A stretch of 64,000 nucleotides of DNA from Prionace glauca (taxonomy: Eukaryota; Chordata; Chondrichthyes; Carcharhiniformes; Carcharhinidae). Positions 22,198-33,499 of this stretch are shown here, in pieces (position 1 is the stretch's first letter; every line of letters begins with the position of its first letter). A program made the translations under genes and the position numbers. The stretch lies in assembly GCA_037974335.1 (NCBI GenBank), contig CM075760.1, positions 18,384,960 to 18,448,959 of the forward strand, read 5' to 3'. Under the pieces are notes generated by a model, which was not told the DNA's origin, ran no database searches, and saw nothing but the letters and a program-made list of their open reading frames with translations.

Positions 22198-22317
22198 ACG
22201 TGAAACGCTCTCACAATAATGTTATTTGATGATAATGTTACTGAAATTCATTAAAAGCAATGGAACTTGGAACGGCCATCAGGAGGATTGAGCCTGCTCC
22301 TTCACTGATTCAGGTAA

Positions 22318-22800
22318 GTCTGAACTGAGGAACAAACAGAAATCATCTCACCTCAGAAACACAAGGAGCTGCACACAGTAACATGCAGTGAAGGGCCGGC
22401 ATCATTTAAACTGTCCTTCAGCTCGTCTCTTCCCAATTTCTGCAGAAATGACAAGAGAACCTCCTGTTGGATTTGCTCAGAGTCTGCACTTCAGGACACG
22501 AGGCGCGATTATATTTTATATGTTCATCCGGGTAACAACCCACATGTGTTTTCAGGGCTTCGATGGGAGCAATAAATTTTCAATTTCAGACCAGTAATCC
22601 GAACAGCAGGGAAAGAGTCAAATTCTAACCACCAGGCCAGCAGCTTACAGCGTGTTTTAGAATTTACTTTATCCACGCTGCTTTTGTTACTTTAATTTTC
22701 ACACCAGACCACTTTCATCACAAACAGATTTCTCCCGCAAAATGGCAGTTTCTGATTCAACCATGATGTGTTCAGCCAATGAAAACATTCCCTGAACACT
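22318..22800 (+). repeat. Left arm of inverted repeat with 24480-24958
   Basis: Shared with the reverse complement of 24480-24958: aatcatctcacctcagaaac, catcatttaaactgtcctt, gaaatgacaagagaacctcc, tatgttcatccgggtaac. It is also related to 32940-33100 and 33600-34080. It is the 3' flank of the tRNA-Leu unit. Confidence 0.8.
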
Positions 22801-23584
22801 CCGACAGTTCGAAACTGAACAGAAGTATTTCTAAATGTTTTTCAATGCAGATGAGGGAACAGTTTCATTATTCAGTGTCAATATAGAGAGTGAAATCTGA
22901 CTCATTAGCACACAGATTTTCCATTGCAACATCTCAATCGTTAAGGACATCTCAACTGTCCTTCTCTTTCTGTGTTTGTTCTTGAACTGTTCCACATGTG
23001 AAATTTTCAGCTCTGATGGAATCTTGCAAATCTCACTCGGCTGATTCTAATAGATCTGCTTTCGATCGGAGAGTAAATCAGATCATTATTAATGGTTTGC
23101 TGAGATCAAATAATCTTATTTTCCTCGGCGGGAATTAAAACTACGTATCACTGGGGAAGTGCTGAACACAAACCACTGGACGACCATCGCTCGACAATCA
23201 CCAGGCAAGACTGTTCCCTTCCTGTTGGCGAACGCTTCAGTGGTCACGGGCATTCAGCCTCTGACCTTCGGGTAAGCATTCTCCAAGGCGGCCTTCACGA
23301 CTTACGACAGCGCAGAGTCGCTGAACAGAGACTGATAGCCAAGTTCCACACACATGAGGACGGTCTCAACAGGGATCTTGGGTTCATGTCGCACTATCTG
23401 TAGCCCCCGTGACTTGCTTGGGTTTGCAAAACCTCACTCACTGTGCTATCTGGAGACAATACACATCTCTTTAACCTGTGATCAGTGCTCCTTCCACACA
23501 CATTGTCGGCCAGTTTAGGACTTGAACAGCAGGTTAGGTGTAAAGATTCGCATTCTAATCAGTAATCTCTAAACTGTCTGTGCT
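22801..23584. other. No gene recognised
   Basis: Loop side of the inverted repeat. It contains ttggcgaacgcttcagtggt-type sequence at about 23220 that I do not recognise. Confidence 0.35.
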
Positions 23585-23751
23585 TTATATGCTCTGTCCG
23601 AAGCCAGAACTCTCCATTCACCTGACGAAGAGGCAGTCCCCTCGAAAGCTTGTGAGTATATTATCAAATAAATCGGTTGGACTAAAACCTGGTGTTGTCA
23701 GACTTTTTACTGTGTTTACGCCAGTCCAACGCCGGCATACCCACATCATGA
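23585..23751 (+). repeat. Dispersed shark repeat (same family as 2939-3073)
   Basis: Longest copy in the window: tgctctgtccgaagccagaa, cacctgacgaagaggcagt, atcggttggactaaaacctg, ccagtccaacgccggcatac and a terminal catcatg. Confidence 0.75.
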
Positions 23752-24479
23752 CAATTATCCGAAAAAGGCAGGGATGAAGGTGTCTTTACATAGATGGGTC
23801 ACTGGGTGGCGCAGTGGCTCTTTCACTGAACAGCCTTCAGTTCAACCACATTCCACACATGACAGCGGGAACATGCCTGTCTGGGAAAGGGGGCAGCCCT
23901 ATAATAGGGAAAATGGAGCACAGTGGATGGGTTTTTGAGAGCGGAATTAAGCCAAGGCAGAGGCAGTTATTTTTTTATTTAAAATTTATTTAAAAATTCA
24001 GACAATTTTTTTTAAGTTAGAAAAGTGAACATAACGATCGAGCTTCACATTGAGAACAGAACAAATGCACAGGGAATACGTCAATATTTGTACATCTGTT
24101 ACATACACCACAAAGAGAATACAGACCTTAATAGAAAGATGAATTAACAGGTGTGAATAAGGAATGAGAAAAGTTTCTTATGTATACATGAAATTTAAAC
24201 TACAGGAAAACTATTAACGACAGTTGCATTGTAACAAAAAAAAGTCTCGTATTTTTCACACTGGAAACTGATATAACGTCTACGATTGTCTCAGTTACAG
24301 ATTCAGAATGATAAAATGAGAGAATAGAATAACCGAGAGCAGATATTGCATTTGAGTCACAGAGAGATCTTGATAATCAGCCCAGAGTCAAAAAAATTAA
24401 CCCATCACTTGATCTGTAAAATAAAGACACAACAATGAAGCAGATGCTCCTGATGTTGGGGCATTAATATTGGAGTTTT
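23752..24479. other. No gene recognised
   Basis: AT-rich sequence with a short poly-T/A stretch at about 23965-24015. No coding or RNA gene signal. Confidence 0.4.
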
Positions 24480-24958
24480 TATTCATGGAATGTTGTCATT
24501 GGCTGAACACACCATGGTTGAATAAGAATCTGTCATTTTGCAGGAGAAAGCTATTTCTGTGAAAGTGGCCTGGTGTGAAAACTAAAGTAACAAATACAGC
24601 GCGGATAAAGTAAATTCTAAAACATGCTGTTGGGTAAGCTGGTGATTAGAGTTTGTATTTTTCGCTGCTGTTTAGATTTCAGGTCTGAAATTGAAGATTT
24701 ATTGCTCTCATCCAAACTCTGAAAACAAATGTGAGATATTGCCTGGATGAACATATAAAACATAATTTTGCCTCGAGTCCTGGAGTGCAGACACTGAGCA
24801 AATTCAACTGGAGATTCTCTTGTCATTTCTGGCAGGAAATTGGGAAGAGACGAGCTTAAGGACAGTTTAAATGATGTCGGTCCTTTACAGCATGTTACTG
24901 TGTGCAGCTCATTGTGTTTCTGAAGTGAGATGATTTCTGTTTGTTACTCAGTTCAGAC
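24480..24958 (-). repeat. Right arm of inverted repeat with 22318-22800
   Basis: Reverse complement of the tRNA-Leu 3' flank. It ends at about 24958, before the point where the tRNA itself would lie, so this copy has no tRNA. Confidence 0.8.
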
Positions 24959-25219
24959 AGGAATGCGCACAGTGAGAATTATCCACTGTCACAATCTCCT
25001 TCCAGCATTGAGCACGGAGTTAAGCTTTGAAGTGTTTGATGTTTTGCTACTGTAATTCAGGGTTTTGTTGCGACCACATTTGGAATAGTGTGTACAGTTT
25101 GGAGTTCCAGGAGCCCACCTACTCTCTGTGCATAAATCTGCCATGTCCATCTCCTTTAAACCTTGCACCTCGCACCTTAAAGCATGCCTTCATCGGCCGG
25201 GGCATTTTGTTCCTGAACA

Positions 25220-25530
25220 TTATCTGAATCTCGATGTTACACCCATAGTATCTTCGCTCTGGCCTCAGCCTCAAATGCTTTGTGTCAAATTAGAAATGAT
25301 AAATTGTTTGATGCATTGCCAGGAAAGAAACTTCCCTATTTTGACACCTGCACATATCAGCAAGTCATCCAGTCTACAAGACAATTTAATAGGTTTAGGT
25401 GCAGACTAACATAGTTAATCACCATCTGAAACATGCTAGGGTGAGGGAAGTCTGTATGATTTCGGTTTGGTGCTGAATATTATCAGAATCTCGATGTTAC
25501 AGTCATGTTATCTTTGCTCTGACCTTATCA
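25220..25530 (+). repeat. Two copies of the post-tRNA-Val flank
   Basis: aattatc-gaatctcgatgttaca and cctcaaatgcttt-type segments match 32400-32610. A second, partial copy starts at about 25455 and is cut by the LINE at 25531, resuming at about 26625 (agcttgaaatgctttct). Confidence 0.65.
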
Positions 25531-26622
25531 AATAGGAGGCAGAGAGTGGGGGTCAATGGGTGCTATTCGGATTGGCGGTTGGTGACTAGTGGGGTGCCCC
25601 AGGGGTCGGTGCTGGGGCCTCAGCTATTTACCATTTATATAGATAATCTGGAGGAGGGAACCGAGTGCAGGGTGTCGAAATTTGCTGATGACACCAAGAT
25701 TGGGGGAAAGGCAAATTTGTGCGGAGGGTGTGGAGAGTCTGCAGAAGGATCTAGATAGGCTGGGCGAATGGGCCAGGAAATGGCAAATGGAATTTAATGT
25801 TGGCAAGTGTGAGGTGGTCCACTTTGGTAGGAGGAATGGTAGGAAGAACTATTACTTACGTGGCGAAAAACTGCAGCAGGCGACGGTGCAGAGGGACCTC
25901 GGGGTCCTTGTGCATGAGTCGCAAAAACCCAGCTTGCAGGTGCAGCAGGTGGTCAGGAAGGCGAATGGGATGCTGGCCTTCATAGCGAGGGGGATTGAAT
26001 ATAAAAGTAGGGAGGTCTTGCTGCAGCTGTATAGGGCATTGGTGAGGCCGCAGCTGGAGTACTGTGTGCAGTTTTGGGCGCCGCACCTGCGCAAGGATAT
26101 TTTGGCCCTGGAGGGAGTGCAGAGGAGGTTTACTAGGCTGATACCAGAGTTGAGGGGATTGAGCTATGAGGAGAGGCTGAATAAACTAGGCTTGTACTCG
26201 TTAGAGTTTAGAAGAATGAGGGGAGATCTCATTGAGACGTATAAGATGAGGAATGGGATGGATAGGATAGAGGTGGAGAGACTCTTCCCGCTCAAAAAAG
26301 ACAGTAGGACTAGGGGGCACAGCCTCAAGATAAAGGGGAGGCGGTTTAGAACAGAGTTGAGGAGGAACTTCTTCACTCAAAGGGTGGTGCATCTCTGGAA
26401 TTCTCTGCCCGTTGAAGTGGTGGAGGCTGCCTCGCTAAATATTTTTAAGAAGCGGGTTGATAGGTTTTTGATAAGAGAAGGGATTAAGGGTTATGGGGAG
26501 AGGGCGGGAAGGTGGAACTGAGCCACGACAGATCAGCCATGATCTTATTGAATGGCGGGGCAGGCTCGAAGGGCTAGATGGCCTACTCCTGCTCCTATTT
26601 CTTATGTTCTTATGTTCTTATG
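25531..26622 (+). mobile_element. CR1-like LINE 3' half (family A), young copy
   Basis: Best preserved LINE of the window. The first frame has [20 protein letters not shown] and the RT catalytic box [10 protein letters not shown] frame change at about 25700-25730 leads to a long frame (to 26521) with WQMEFNVGKCEVVHFGRRN, QVVRKANGMLAFIARGIEY, LLQLYRALVRPQLEYCVQFW, YEERLNKLGLYSLEFRRMRG and NSLPVEVVEAASLNIFKKRV. The 3' end is tandem ttcttatg repeats, the CR1-type octamer terminus. It is 5' truncated and inserted into a duplicated tRNA-flank block. Confidence 0.93.
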
Positions 26623-26946
26623 TTTAGCTTGAAATGCTTTCTTCAAAGTCAGAAATGCTGAATTTTATGAAAAATTTCACAAAATAGTGTAAATTCTCAA
26701 ATACATGTTGAATTTTGTCCAAAATGTATGAGGTTAGCATTTATTTAACATCCTAATCTTATTAAATGATTTTTTTCGAAAAAAATAACTTAAAATAGTC
26801 GGTTGCTGTTCTTTAGCAATCTCCTAGCATTACTTTCTCCAGAGAAGCTGAAAATATGCTCTCCAGCATTTGTCTGAATAAGTATAAAGCTATTAAATAC
26901 CTTTTTCAACGAAAGTAATAAGGAATTTGTGAACACCTTTTAAAAA
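26623..26946. other. AT-rich flank, no gene
   Basis: Continuation of the interrupted tRNA-Val flank, then AT-rich sequence that faintly resembles the region after tRNA-Arg at 37824-38300 in inverse orientation. Confidence 0.4.
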
Positions 26947-27013
26947 TTTGCACCGAGCTAACCAGGAACCTTCTGATCCGTAGTCAGAGGCGTTATCTAT
27001 TGCATCACTGGCC
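26947..27013 (-). pseudogene. tRNA-Arg(ACG) relic
   Basis: On the minus strand gggccagtgatgcaatagat and ctctgactacggatcagaag match tRNA-Arg(ACG) at 37751-37823. The T arm and acceptor 3' strand are lost (ggttagctcggtgc). Confidence 0.8.
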
Positions 27014-27283
27014 CACATGGGAAAGTGGGATAGTTGTTACATATTAGCTCGACGTTTCGAAAGTTTCAGGCAGAAACATTGTCAAAATGTTTGTGTACAC
27101 TTGTGAGGAAAAGGTCCATTATTGAGATTGTCTTCATTCATTTCCTATCATCCCTAATCGCCCTTGAATTGAGTAACAGCAGTTGAACGGGCTGGCTGAT
27201 TCTCCTCTCAATGAGGACTTGGTGATAAATTTAAATGAAACGCCCTTCGGCCAATCCATCATCTGTATTTGCAAATTAAAACA

Positions 27284-27355
27284 AGGTTCTGCCGAGATTT
27301 GAACTCGGATCGCTGGATTCAGAGTCCAGAGTGCTCACCATTACACCACAGAACC
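27284..27355 (-). tRNA. tRNA-Gln(CTG)
   Basis: The minus strand gives acceptor GGTTCTG/CAGAACC, D arm GGTGTAATGGTGAGCAC, anticodon loop CTCTGAA (CTG) and T arm CCGAGTTCAAATCTCGG. All stems pair and a TTTT run follows. A direct duplicate lies at 38646-38717. Confidence 0.93.
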
Positions 27356-27749
27356 CAACACGTGCGCACAGCCTGAAAATCGTGGATCAATACTTGTGCC
27401 AATTTGAACAGCAGGGAGAAATATCAGTCCCTTTGTACAATTATTCACATTTATATTTCCCTTGCTGGTTCCTCCTGTAAAAGCGAGTAGGCTACTTTCC
27501 ACTGCATTAAATTTCACTGTAACTGACCACATTCAAACACCAATGTTTGCATCGAACTGACATAAACCTTACTGCAGTAAATCCACTGAACAACATCAGC
27601 TTATCACAGCTCTGCTTTCATCACACTGGAAGCCAATGTGAAAATATAAACAATTTCAAATCTTAACAGACAGGAAGGAGTGTGTGAGTGCGGACAATTG
27701 GCGCTGTGCACATTACTGTAATCAGTATCTGGGAGAATCAGGCAGATGG

Positions 27750-27822
27750 GATCCTGGGGGTCTCCTGGTTAGGATTCAGCGCTTTCAGATGTCGCAGACT
27801 GGCCTCGAGAAATGAAGATTTA
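27750..27822 (+). pseudogene. tRNA-Glu relic
   Basis: atcctgggggtctcctggtt aggattcagcgcttt is recognisable against tRNA-Glu. The anticodon and T arms have decayed. Confidence 0.6.
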
Positions 27823-28318
27823 ATGCATTTTTTTAGCGTAAGAGTAAAAAGCTTTGGGGTTTTCCTTTATGCGACTTGCCAAGGACTTCTCATGCCTCCT
27901 CCTATCTCTCCGAAGCCCTATTTTTTAAACTCATTCCGACCTAACTTGTAACCCTATATAGGTGTTATCAAATGTAGAAAGTGGAAGTTTGTCCTGGTGT
28001 CGCATTGGGTACCAGCTTTGAAGAAATGTAGCAACTTAAAGCTTTTGCAGAATGGCATGATGCGTATTGTAGTGATATGGGGTGAGTGGAAGAGACAGTG
28101 TGAAAATGATTTGAATGCGTTTTAAGCGTGTTTAGACTGATATGGTGAAAGCAGAGGCAGATTTGGGAGAATGAGGCTGTGTGAGAGGGGGATTGTTGCA
28201 GAGTTCTTGTGTTTTGGAGGAAGGGTGAAAGTTTGAGATGCGGTTGTGAATGAAAGGAAGGTGTTGAACAGCATGAAAGGCTTGTGCGATGTTGCGTGTG
28301 AGATTTGAGTGAGAGCAT
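27823..28318. other. No gene recognised
   Basis: Non-coding. The serine- and histidine-rich minus-strand frames here are shadows with no conserved motif. Confidence 0.4.
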
Positions 28319-28757
28319 TTAAGAACATAAGAACATAAGAACATAAGAAATAGGAGCAGGAGTAGGCCATCTGGCCCTTCGAGCCTGCCCCGCCATTCAA
28401 TAAGATCATGGCTGATCTGTCGTGACTCAGCTCCACCTTCCCGCCCTCTCCCCATAACCCTTAATCCCTTCTCTTATCAAAAACCCATCAACCCGTTTCT
28501 TAAAAATATTTAGCGAGGCAGCCTCCACCACTTCAACGGGCAGAGAATTCCAGAGATTCACCACCCTTTGAGTGAAGAAGTTCCTCCTCAACTCTGTTCT
28601 AAACCGCCCCCCCTTTATCTTGAGGCTGTGCCCCCTAGTCCTACTGTCTTTTTTGAGCGGGAACAGTCTCTCCACCTCTATCCTATCCATCCCATTCATC
28701 ATCTTATACGTCTCAATGAGATCTCCCCTCATTCTTCTAAACTCTAACGAGTACAAG
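28319..28757 (-). mobile_element. CR1-like LINE 3' end (family A), reverse orientation
   Basis: The minus strand has an open frame YSLEFRRMRGDLIETYKMMN, then HSLKIKGGRFRTELRRNFF and NSLPVEVVEAASLNIFKKRV. The 3' terminus is three copies of the cataagaa octamer (plus-strand reading). It is very close to the copy at 25531-26622, so recent. Confidence 0.93.
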
Positions 28758-28831
28758 ACAAAGTAAGGAAATTACAATGCTGTTGAGTGTGAAGGAAGAG
28801 AGAGCATGTGGGGGTAGCACCAGTAAGAGCA

Positions 28832-28902
28832 GCATTGGTGGTTCAGTGGTAGAATTCTCGCTTCCCACGCGGGAGGCCCGGGTTCGATTCCGGGCCAATG
28901 CA
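28832..28902 (+). tRNA. tRNA-Gly(CCC)
   Basis: Acceptor GCATTGG/CCAATGC, D arm GGTTCAGTGGTAGAATT, anticodon loop TTCCCAC (CCC), T loop TTCGATT. One G:G mismatch lies in the T stem (CCGGG against CCGGG). Probably functional. Confidence 0.9.
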
Positions 28903-29332
28903 AAGCTTCTTCTTTCTCCCTTCACTCTGTATATTGAAGCGAATCTCCTGTCAAAATTGGGGGAAAACAAGGGAAATATTAAGTCTTGGAACGAAATCCT
29001 GAGGGAAATAGATCGCATTATTCGGAAGGAGGTGCAGTTGTGAATGGTGTTGTTGATGATTGAGTGGCAAGTGTTGGATCTTTGGGCTACGGGTAGTCAG
29101 TTCCCTTCCCTCCCGTTGAATTCCTGCCTGTGATAAGAAACATGGATTCATTTTACCTGCCCGTTCATAGGAGAAACACACTACAGCAGTGCTGCGGGAT
29201 CAACGGAACTAAAGAGGCTTGTATAGAATTGTCAACAGTGCGGTCATGCTGCAGTTCTGGAACAGGTTTTCAGAAATAGAATTGTGGTCATTGACACACT
29301 AGTTTAGAATATATTTAACTGCTGTTGTCTCA
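28903..29332. other. No gene recognised
   Basis: Spacer between tRNA-Gly and tRNA-Asn with short shadow frames only. Confidence 0.4.
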
Positions 29333-29353
29333 GTCTCTGTGGCGCAATGGGTC

Positions 29354-29389
<36 letters not shown>

Positions 29390-29406
29390 GAGACCACCCA
29401 GGGACG
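29333..29406 (+). tRNA. tRNA-Asn(GTT)
   Basis: Acceptor GTCTCTG/CAGGGAC with G73, D arm GCGCAATGGGTCAGCGC, anticodon loop CTGTTAA (GTT), T loop TTCGAGA. All stems pair and TTTT follows within a few bases. Two paralogues (31148, 39388) carry ATT instead. Confidence 0.95.
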
Positions 29407-29666
29407 GACTTTTGCTATTTTTCTCACTATCAGCATTCACGGGCAAACAATTGCCTGCATCAACTCATTGAAAAGTCTGGAACGACGAGAGAGAGTTTGG
29501 CAGTGTACAAGCTGAGACATTGTATATACCTCTGATACTGTGTGTGCCCTTGTATCTTTCGAGTTACCGGGATCTCTATATGTCTGCGTCTGAATCTAGT
29601 GTGCCCCTGCATCTACATGTGTCCCTGAATCTGTGTATGTCCCCCTGTATCTCTGTAGGCTCCAAT

Positions 29667-29669
<3 letters not shown>

Positions 29670-29701
<32 letters not shown>

Positions 29702-29705
29702 TGTG
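29670..29705 (+). repeat. (GT)n microsatellite
   Basis: About 15 GT units. Confidence 0.95.
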
Positions 29706-29739
29706 TCTATCCCTGTAAATGTCTGATTCTTTGTGCCTT

Positions 29740-30590
29740 TTTTAAGACTAAACCGTGAAAATGTCTGACAAACGAATTGCAGAGGGCAGAAATGTTTATC
29801 CAGAAAGATTCTGAATTTGATTTACGTCTGATAACTGCATCGAATGTACAATTTGAAGTCTCACATAATCCCAACTTCAATTTCCAGACATGATCTCCCA
29901 ATGGGAAATGAAGAACACGATTTATCTGCGGTGCCTGGTTATAAAAAGAGCGAATACGCCAGTCGAGATCCTTCTATAAACTCCAATCTCAGACAATATC
30001 GTTCAATATTCATATTTCAGCAACCGGTTCGCAGACTCACAAGCATCAGAGCCTGCAGTCGCTGTTTTCCGCCAGCAGATGGTGGTGTTGTATCATTTTA
30101 ATCACAAGGTTAGTGCAGCAGGTTTGAGGAGATATTTGAGGAAAATTTATTTCCCTGTTTCCATGGAAAGGGAACAATCAGTAAAGCAATGGCGTTAATA
30201 TCTCTGTCAGTAACATTCACAGGAAAATCTGGCCGAAGGATAGTGAATTTAATACTTGCATTCATATTTACCTTCCGGCTAGTGAACATGTCGATTACCA
30301 GCTAATTATTGAATAACCTTACATTTTAGTGATTTAAAGATTTGTCTATTTTATCGTCCAGACATTATCAAATAATATTTCATTATAATTGGACACATGT
30401 CTCTTTTTCGCTGGATTTTCCATTCCTCGGCGCTCATTTTTTTCCTTAATCCGTTCAGAAATCCAGCCCGAACCCTGCCTCTATAATATGTTCTGTGTAT
30501 ATGTAAATATAGTTCCTTGTTATAATTTTTGACTTTAGCACAATTCGAGCCCTAACTCACTCTGATCTATAACACAATTTCATCCACTTC
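29740..30590 (+). repeat. Duplicated non-coding block, paralogous to 15600-16500
   Basis: Shares several ordered short segments with 15600-16500, including cgccagcagatggtg (CTCF-like core at 30072-30084). No ORF is conserved between the copies. Confidence 0.65.
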
Positions 30591-30689
30591 ATGAACTTTT
30601 TAGTTAATATCCATCTATTCTTCTCACTCGTTCTTTGTTCGATTCCATCTATTGGACACATTTGATAGAAAAACAATTAGTGAGAAAGT

Positions 30690-31080
30690 CTCTGCTTTAT
30701 TAGTGATACACGGGTGTGTTCAGTAGTGCATGACATAGAGCCTAGCACAATAATATCTGAGATGGAGCCGAATGTAACGTAAGTGGACTCTTGACTAAGT
30801 AATAATAGTCCAGAGACGATGATTTGTAGCAGTTATCATGGCATGTCTATATGTATTAATAAATGAAGCGGCACGTAATGTACTGTAAACAGTTGCAAAG
30901 TCTATTGCAATAATGATTCAAATGAGTCAAACGTAGTATATAAAGAGACATGGCCTAGTGCAATACTGTACAAGACTGCACCAAATGTGTGATTGTAGTG
31001 AACACTGCCATGAACAGTCATAAATGAGACAAGGTTAATTGTAGTCCTTACAGAAGCAAAGCCCAGTGCATTAATAATGA
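30690..31080 (+). repeat. Degenerate minisatellite
   Basis: Recurring (c)ccagtgcaataata, gagccgaatgta and agagacatggcctag-type pieces suggest an old tandem repeat of some 50-60 bp. Similar pieces occur at 19615-19790. Confidence 0.4.
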
Positions 31081-31147
31081 AATTAAACTTCAGATTGCGT
31101 GATCATTGGTCACAAACTGGTTTAGAATATATTGAGCTGCTGTCTCA

Positions 31148-31221
31148 GTCTCTGTGGCGGAAATGGTCAGCGCGTTCCGCTATTAACCGAAAGGTTGGTG
31201 GTTCGAGACCACCAAAGGACG
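31148..31221 (+). pseudogene. tRNA-Asn copy with ATT anticodon, decayed
   Basis: The head gtctctgtggcgg and T arm are recognisable. The anticodon loop is CTATTAA (ATT), with a C:C mismatch in the anticodon stem and mismatches in the acceptor (AAAGGAC). Likely dead. Confidence 0.8.
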
Positions 31222-31289
31222 GAATTTTATTATTTCCTCACCATCAGCATTCACGTTTAAACAGTTGCCTGTTGGCAATGGGTCCGTGG

Positions 31290-31720
31290 GTGCCAATAAA
31301 AAATAGCTGTGAATTGTTTTTGGCTGTACTGTTATCTGGTATTACTAACATTATTTAATGACGATTGAGTTCAAACATATTACATATAACATTATATACA
31401 TATACACATATGTCTATCTGTACACCATTACATATATATATATCATTATATATTTAAATGCTTCCATTATACCTTTAAACATATAAAAAAATTGAAAAAT
31501 GAACTTGTGGCTGAGTATTTGTTCTAATTCCATATTCCTGCTTCCATTCATTCCTGGAATGATCATAAATCTGTCTAACCCAAACTGAAATGTGTTCAAT
31601 GATGGAGCATCAGAACCCTCTGGAGTAGAGACTTCCCAAGATTCACCAACCTTTGAGTGAAACAATTTCTCCTCATCTCAGTCCTAAATCATCAGCGCCT
31701 TATCCTGAGATTGTGCCCGT
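31290..31720 (-). repeat. Inverted duplicate of 38950-39300, containing a LINE scrap
   Basis: acatattacatataacatta, cctggaatgatcataaatctg and atttctcctcatctcagtcc match the reverse complement of 38950-39300. Much of it is an old LINE fragment (minus strand), so duplication followed LINE insertion. Confidence 0.8.
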
Positions 31721-31782
31721 GTAGAAATAAAACAAAATTCAGGTGGCTCATGGATAAATTAATATTTCAAAATTCGCAAGCT

Positions 31783-31854
31783 TCCCTGGTGGTCTAGTGG
31801 TTAGGATTCGGCGCTCTCACCGCCGCGGCCCGGGTTCGATTCCCGGTCAGGGAA
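31783..31854 (+). tRNA. tRNA-Glu(CTC)
   Basis: Perfect vertebrate-type tRNA-Glu: TCCCTGG/TCAGGGA acceptor, anticodon loop CTCTCAC, T arm CCGGGTTCGATTCCCGG. It is the sound partner of 19919-19990. Confidence 0.97.
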
Positions 31855-32274
31855 TGTAGATTTATTGCTGTACAACAATCCTGTCTTACTTCCCGGTCTG
31901 CACCAGTTCTGTCGGAATCAGTATCAGGGAGATTTCCTTTTCAGTATCTGAATTGGAAATGTCACATTTCAAGAACAAAGAAAAAAGGTAGCGACAGGTT
32001 ACAAAGCGCTGATGGTACAAATGCTGAGATTATTCGAAGAAAGATGAAAATGATGCATTAATGAATGGGTAGAAATCATTGATCCCTTAGATATCTGCGA
32101 GACGAACGCTTTTAAATGTTGATGTTGGGGATAAGTTGTACAATCAGATTGAAAGTAACGGTTATCTTCCTGAATTCAGTGACATGGGCTCTCAGTCTGA
32201 CCATCGGAACCTGCAGCAACACAGCGCAGTTGAACATTGCAGACAGGCCCATTTGCTGCATTAGTTTCCCAGTT

Positions 32275-32347
32275 GTTTCTGTAGTGTAGTGGTTATCACA
32301 TTCGCCTCACACACGAAAGGTCCCCGGTTCGAAACCGCGCAGAAACA
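32275..32347 (+). tRNA. tRNA-Val(CAC)
   Basis: Acceptor GTTTCTG/CAGAAAC with A73, D arm AGTGTAGTGGTTATCAC, anticodon loop CTCACAC region giving CAC, T loop TTCGAAA. There is a single C:C mismatch in the T stem. Probably functional. Confidence 0.9.
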
Positions 32348-32769
32348 ATCATTAATCTCGCTTCTGTCGGGGAAGGGAATTTATTTGGTTTCAGTTTGTT
32401 GCTGCACATTATCCGAACCTCGATGTTAAAGACATGTTATCATTTCTCTGATTTCATCCTCAAATGCTTTCTGTGAAATAAAGTGCACTGACGGGGAAGT
32501 TCGATTTTGACACCGAGCATTTATTCGCATCTCGTTCAGTCTCCAACAGAATTTAATGGGTTTATAGGGGCGCAGACAAATATGGTTCATCACCATCAGA
32601 AATTTCTGATAGTAGTGTGTGCTCAAACAGACAGATACAAGTAATACTGTAAGTGAACTGGAGGAAAAGGTGGACATTTCACAGAAGAATCACATGACGA
32701 AAACGACACTGCGCACACTCCTGCATTCAATCTTACAACAGCAGTAAGGATCAAAATTTCAATCCATTT

Positions 32770-32838
32770 CACTCGCGTTGGGATTCGAACCCACACCTCC
32801 ACGGAGATTGGAGCCTTAGACCGCTCGGTCATACAACC
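32770..32838 (-). pseudogene. tRNA-Leu relic lacking the anticodon arm
   Basis: The minus strand keeps gaccgagcggtctaagg, a variable arm and gtgggttcgaatcccaa. About 14 bases that would hold the anticodon arm are deleted between CTAAGG and CTCCA. Confidence 0.85.
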
Positions 32839-33417
32839 ACATTGACATATGTCACAATCATATTATTTAATGGAAATGTTTCTGAAATTCGTTTAAAGAA
32901 ATGGAGTTGGGAAAGGCCATTGGGAGGATTGAGCCTGATCCTTCTCTGAATCAGGTCAGCCTGAACTGTGTAACAAACAGAAATCATCTCACTTTAGAAA
33001 CACAATGAGCTGTACTGAAGGGACACCATCATTTAAACTGTCCTTAAGCTCGTCGTTTCTCAATTTCCTGTTGCTCTGTTTTTTGAAGGGAAGTAATGGG
33101 GGGTGGAGATGGCCTTCGCGTGATATTCGTCTCCATCGAGTATAGACTGAAGGCTCTGAAGAAGATGTCACAGCTTCTGAACTCTGGAGACTCACTGGGG
33201 GTGGGAGAACATTCTGAAGTCCGGGTCCCGGACTTGCCTTCAGAGGAGGTCGGTGCGTGATTTTTTTGGCTGTGTCGTGTTGGAACTGACAATTGATGAG
33301 TCAAACGCAATATTCTGTTCTTACAAGGGCAACTGTCAAAAACGGCACCGCACAGAATCCTGCGTCCAACCCGAGCTGTTGGATTTCAGCTCCAAGGACA
33401 AAAAATTGCACCAATTT

Positions 33418-33499
33418 TGGCAGCGGTGGGATTCGAACCCACGCCTCAAGAGAGACTGGAGCCTAAATCCAGCGCCTTAGACCGCTCGGCCACGCTACC
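33418..33499 (-). tRNA. tRNA-Leu(TAG)
   Basis: Same skeleton as 22116-22197 but with anticodon loop TTTAGGC (TAG). The variable arm reads CTCTCTTGAG, still able to pair. Fully paired, probably functional. Confidence 0.94.

Noticed and set aside
27968-28455. Overlapping Ser/His-rich minus-strand ORFs of about 100 codons
   Set aside because: Three overlapping frames with no motif; they run into a LINE tail. Composition shadows.
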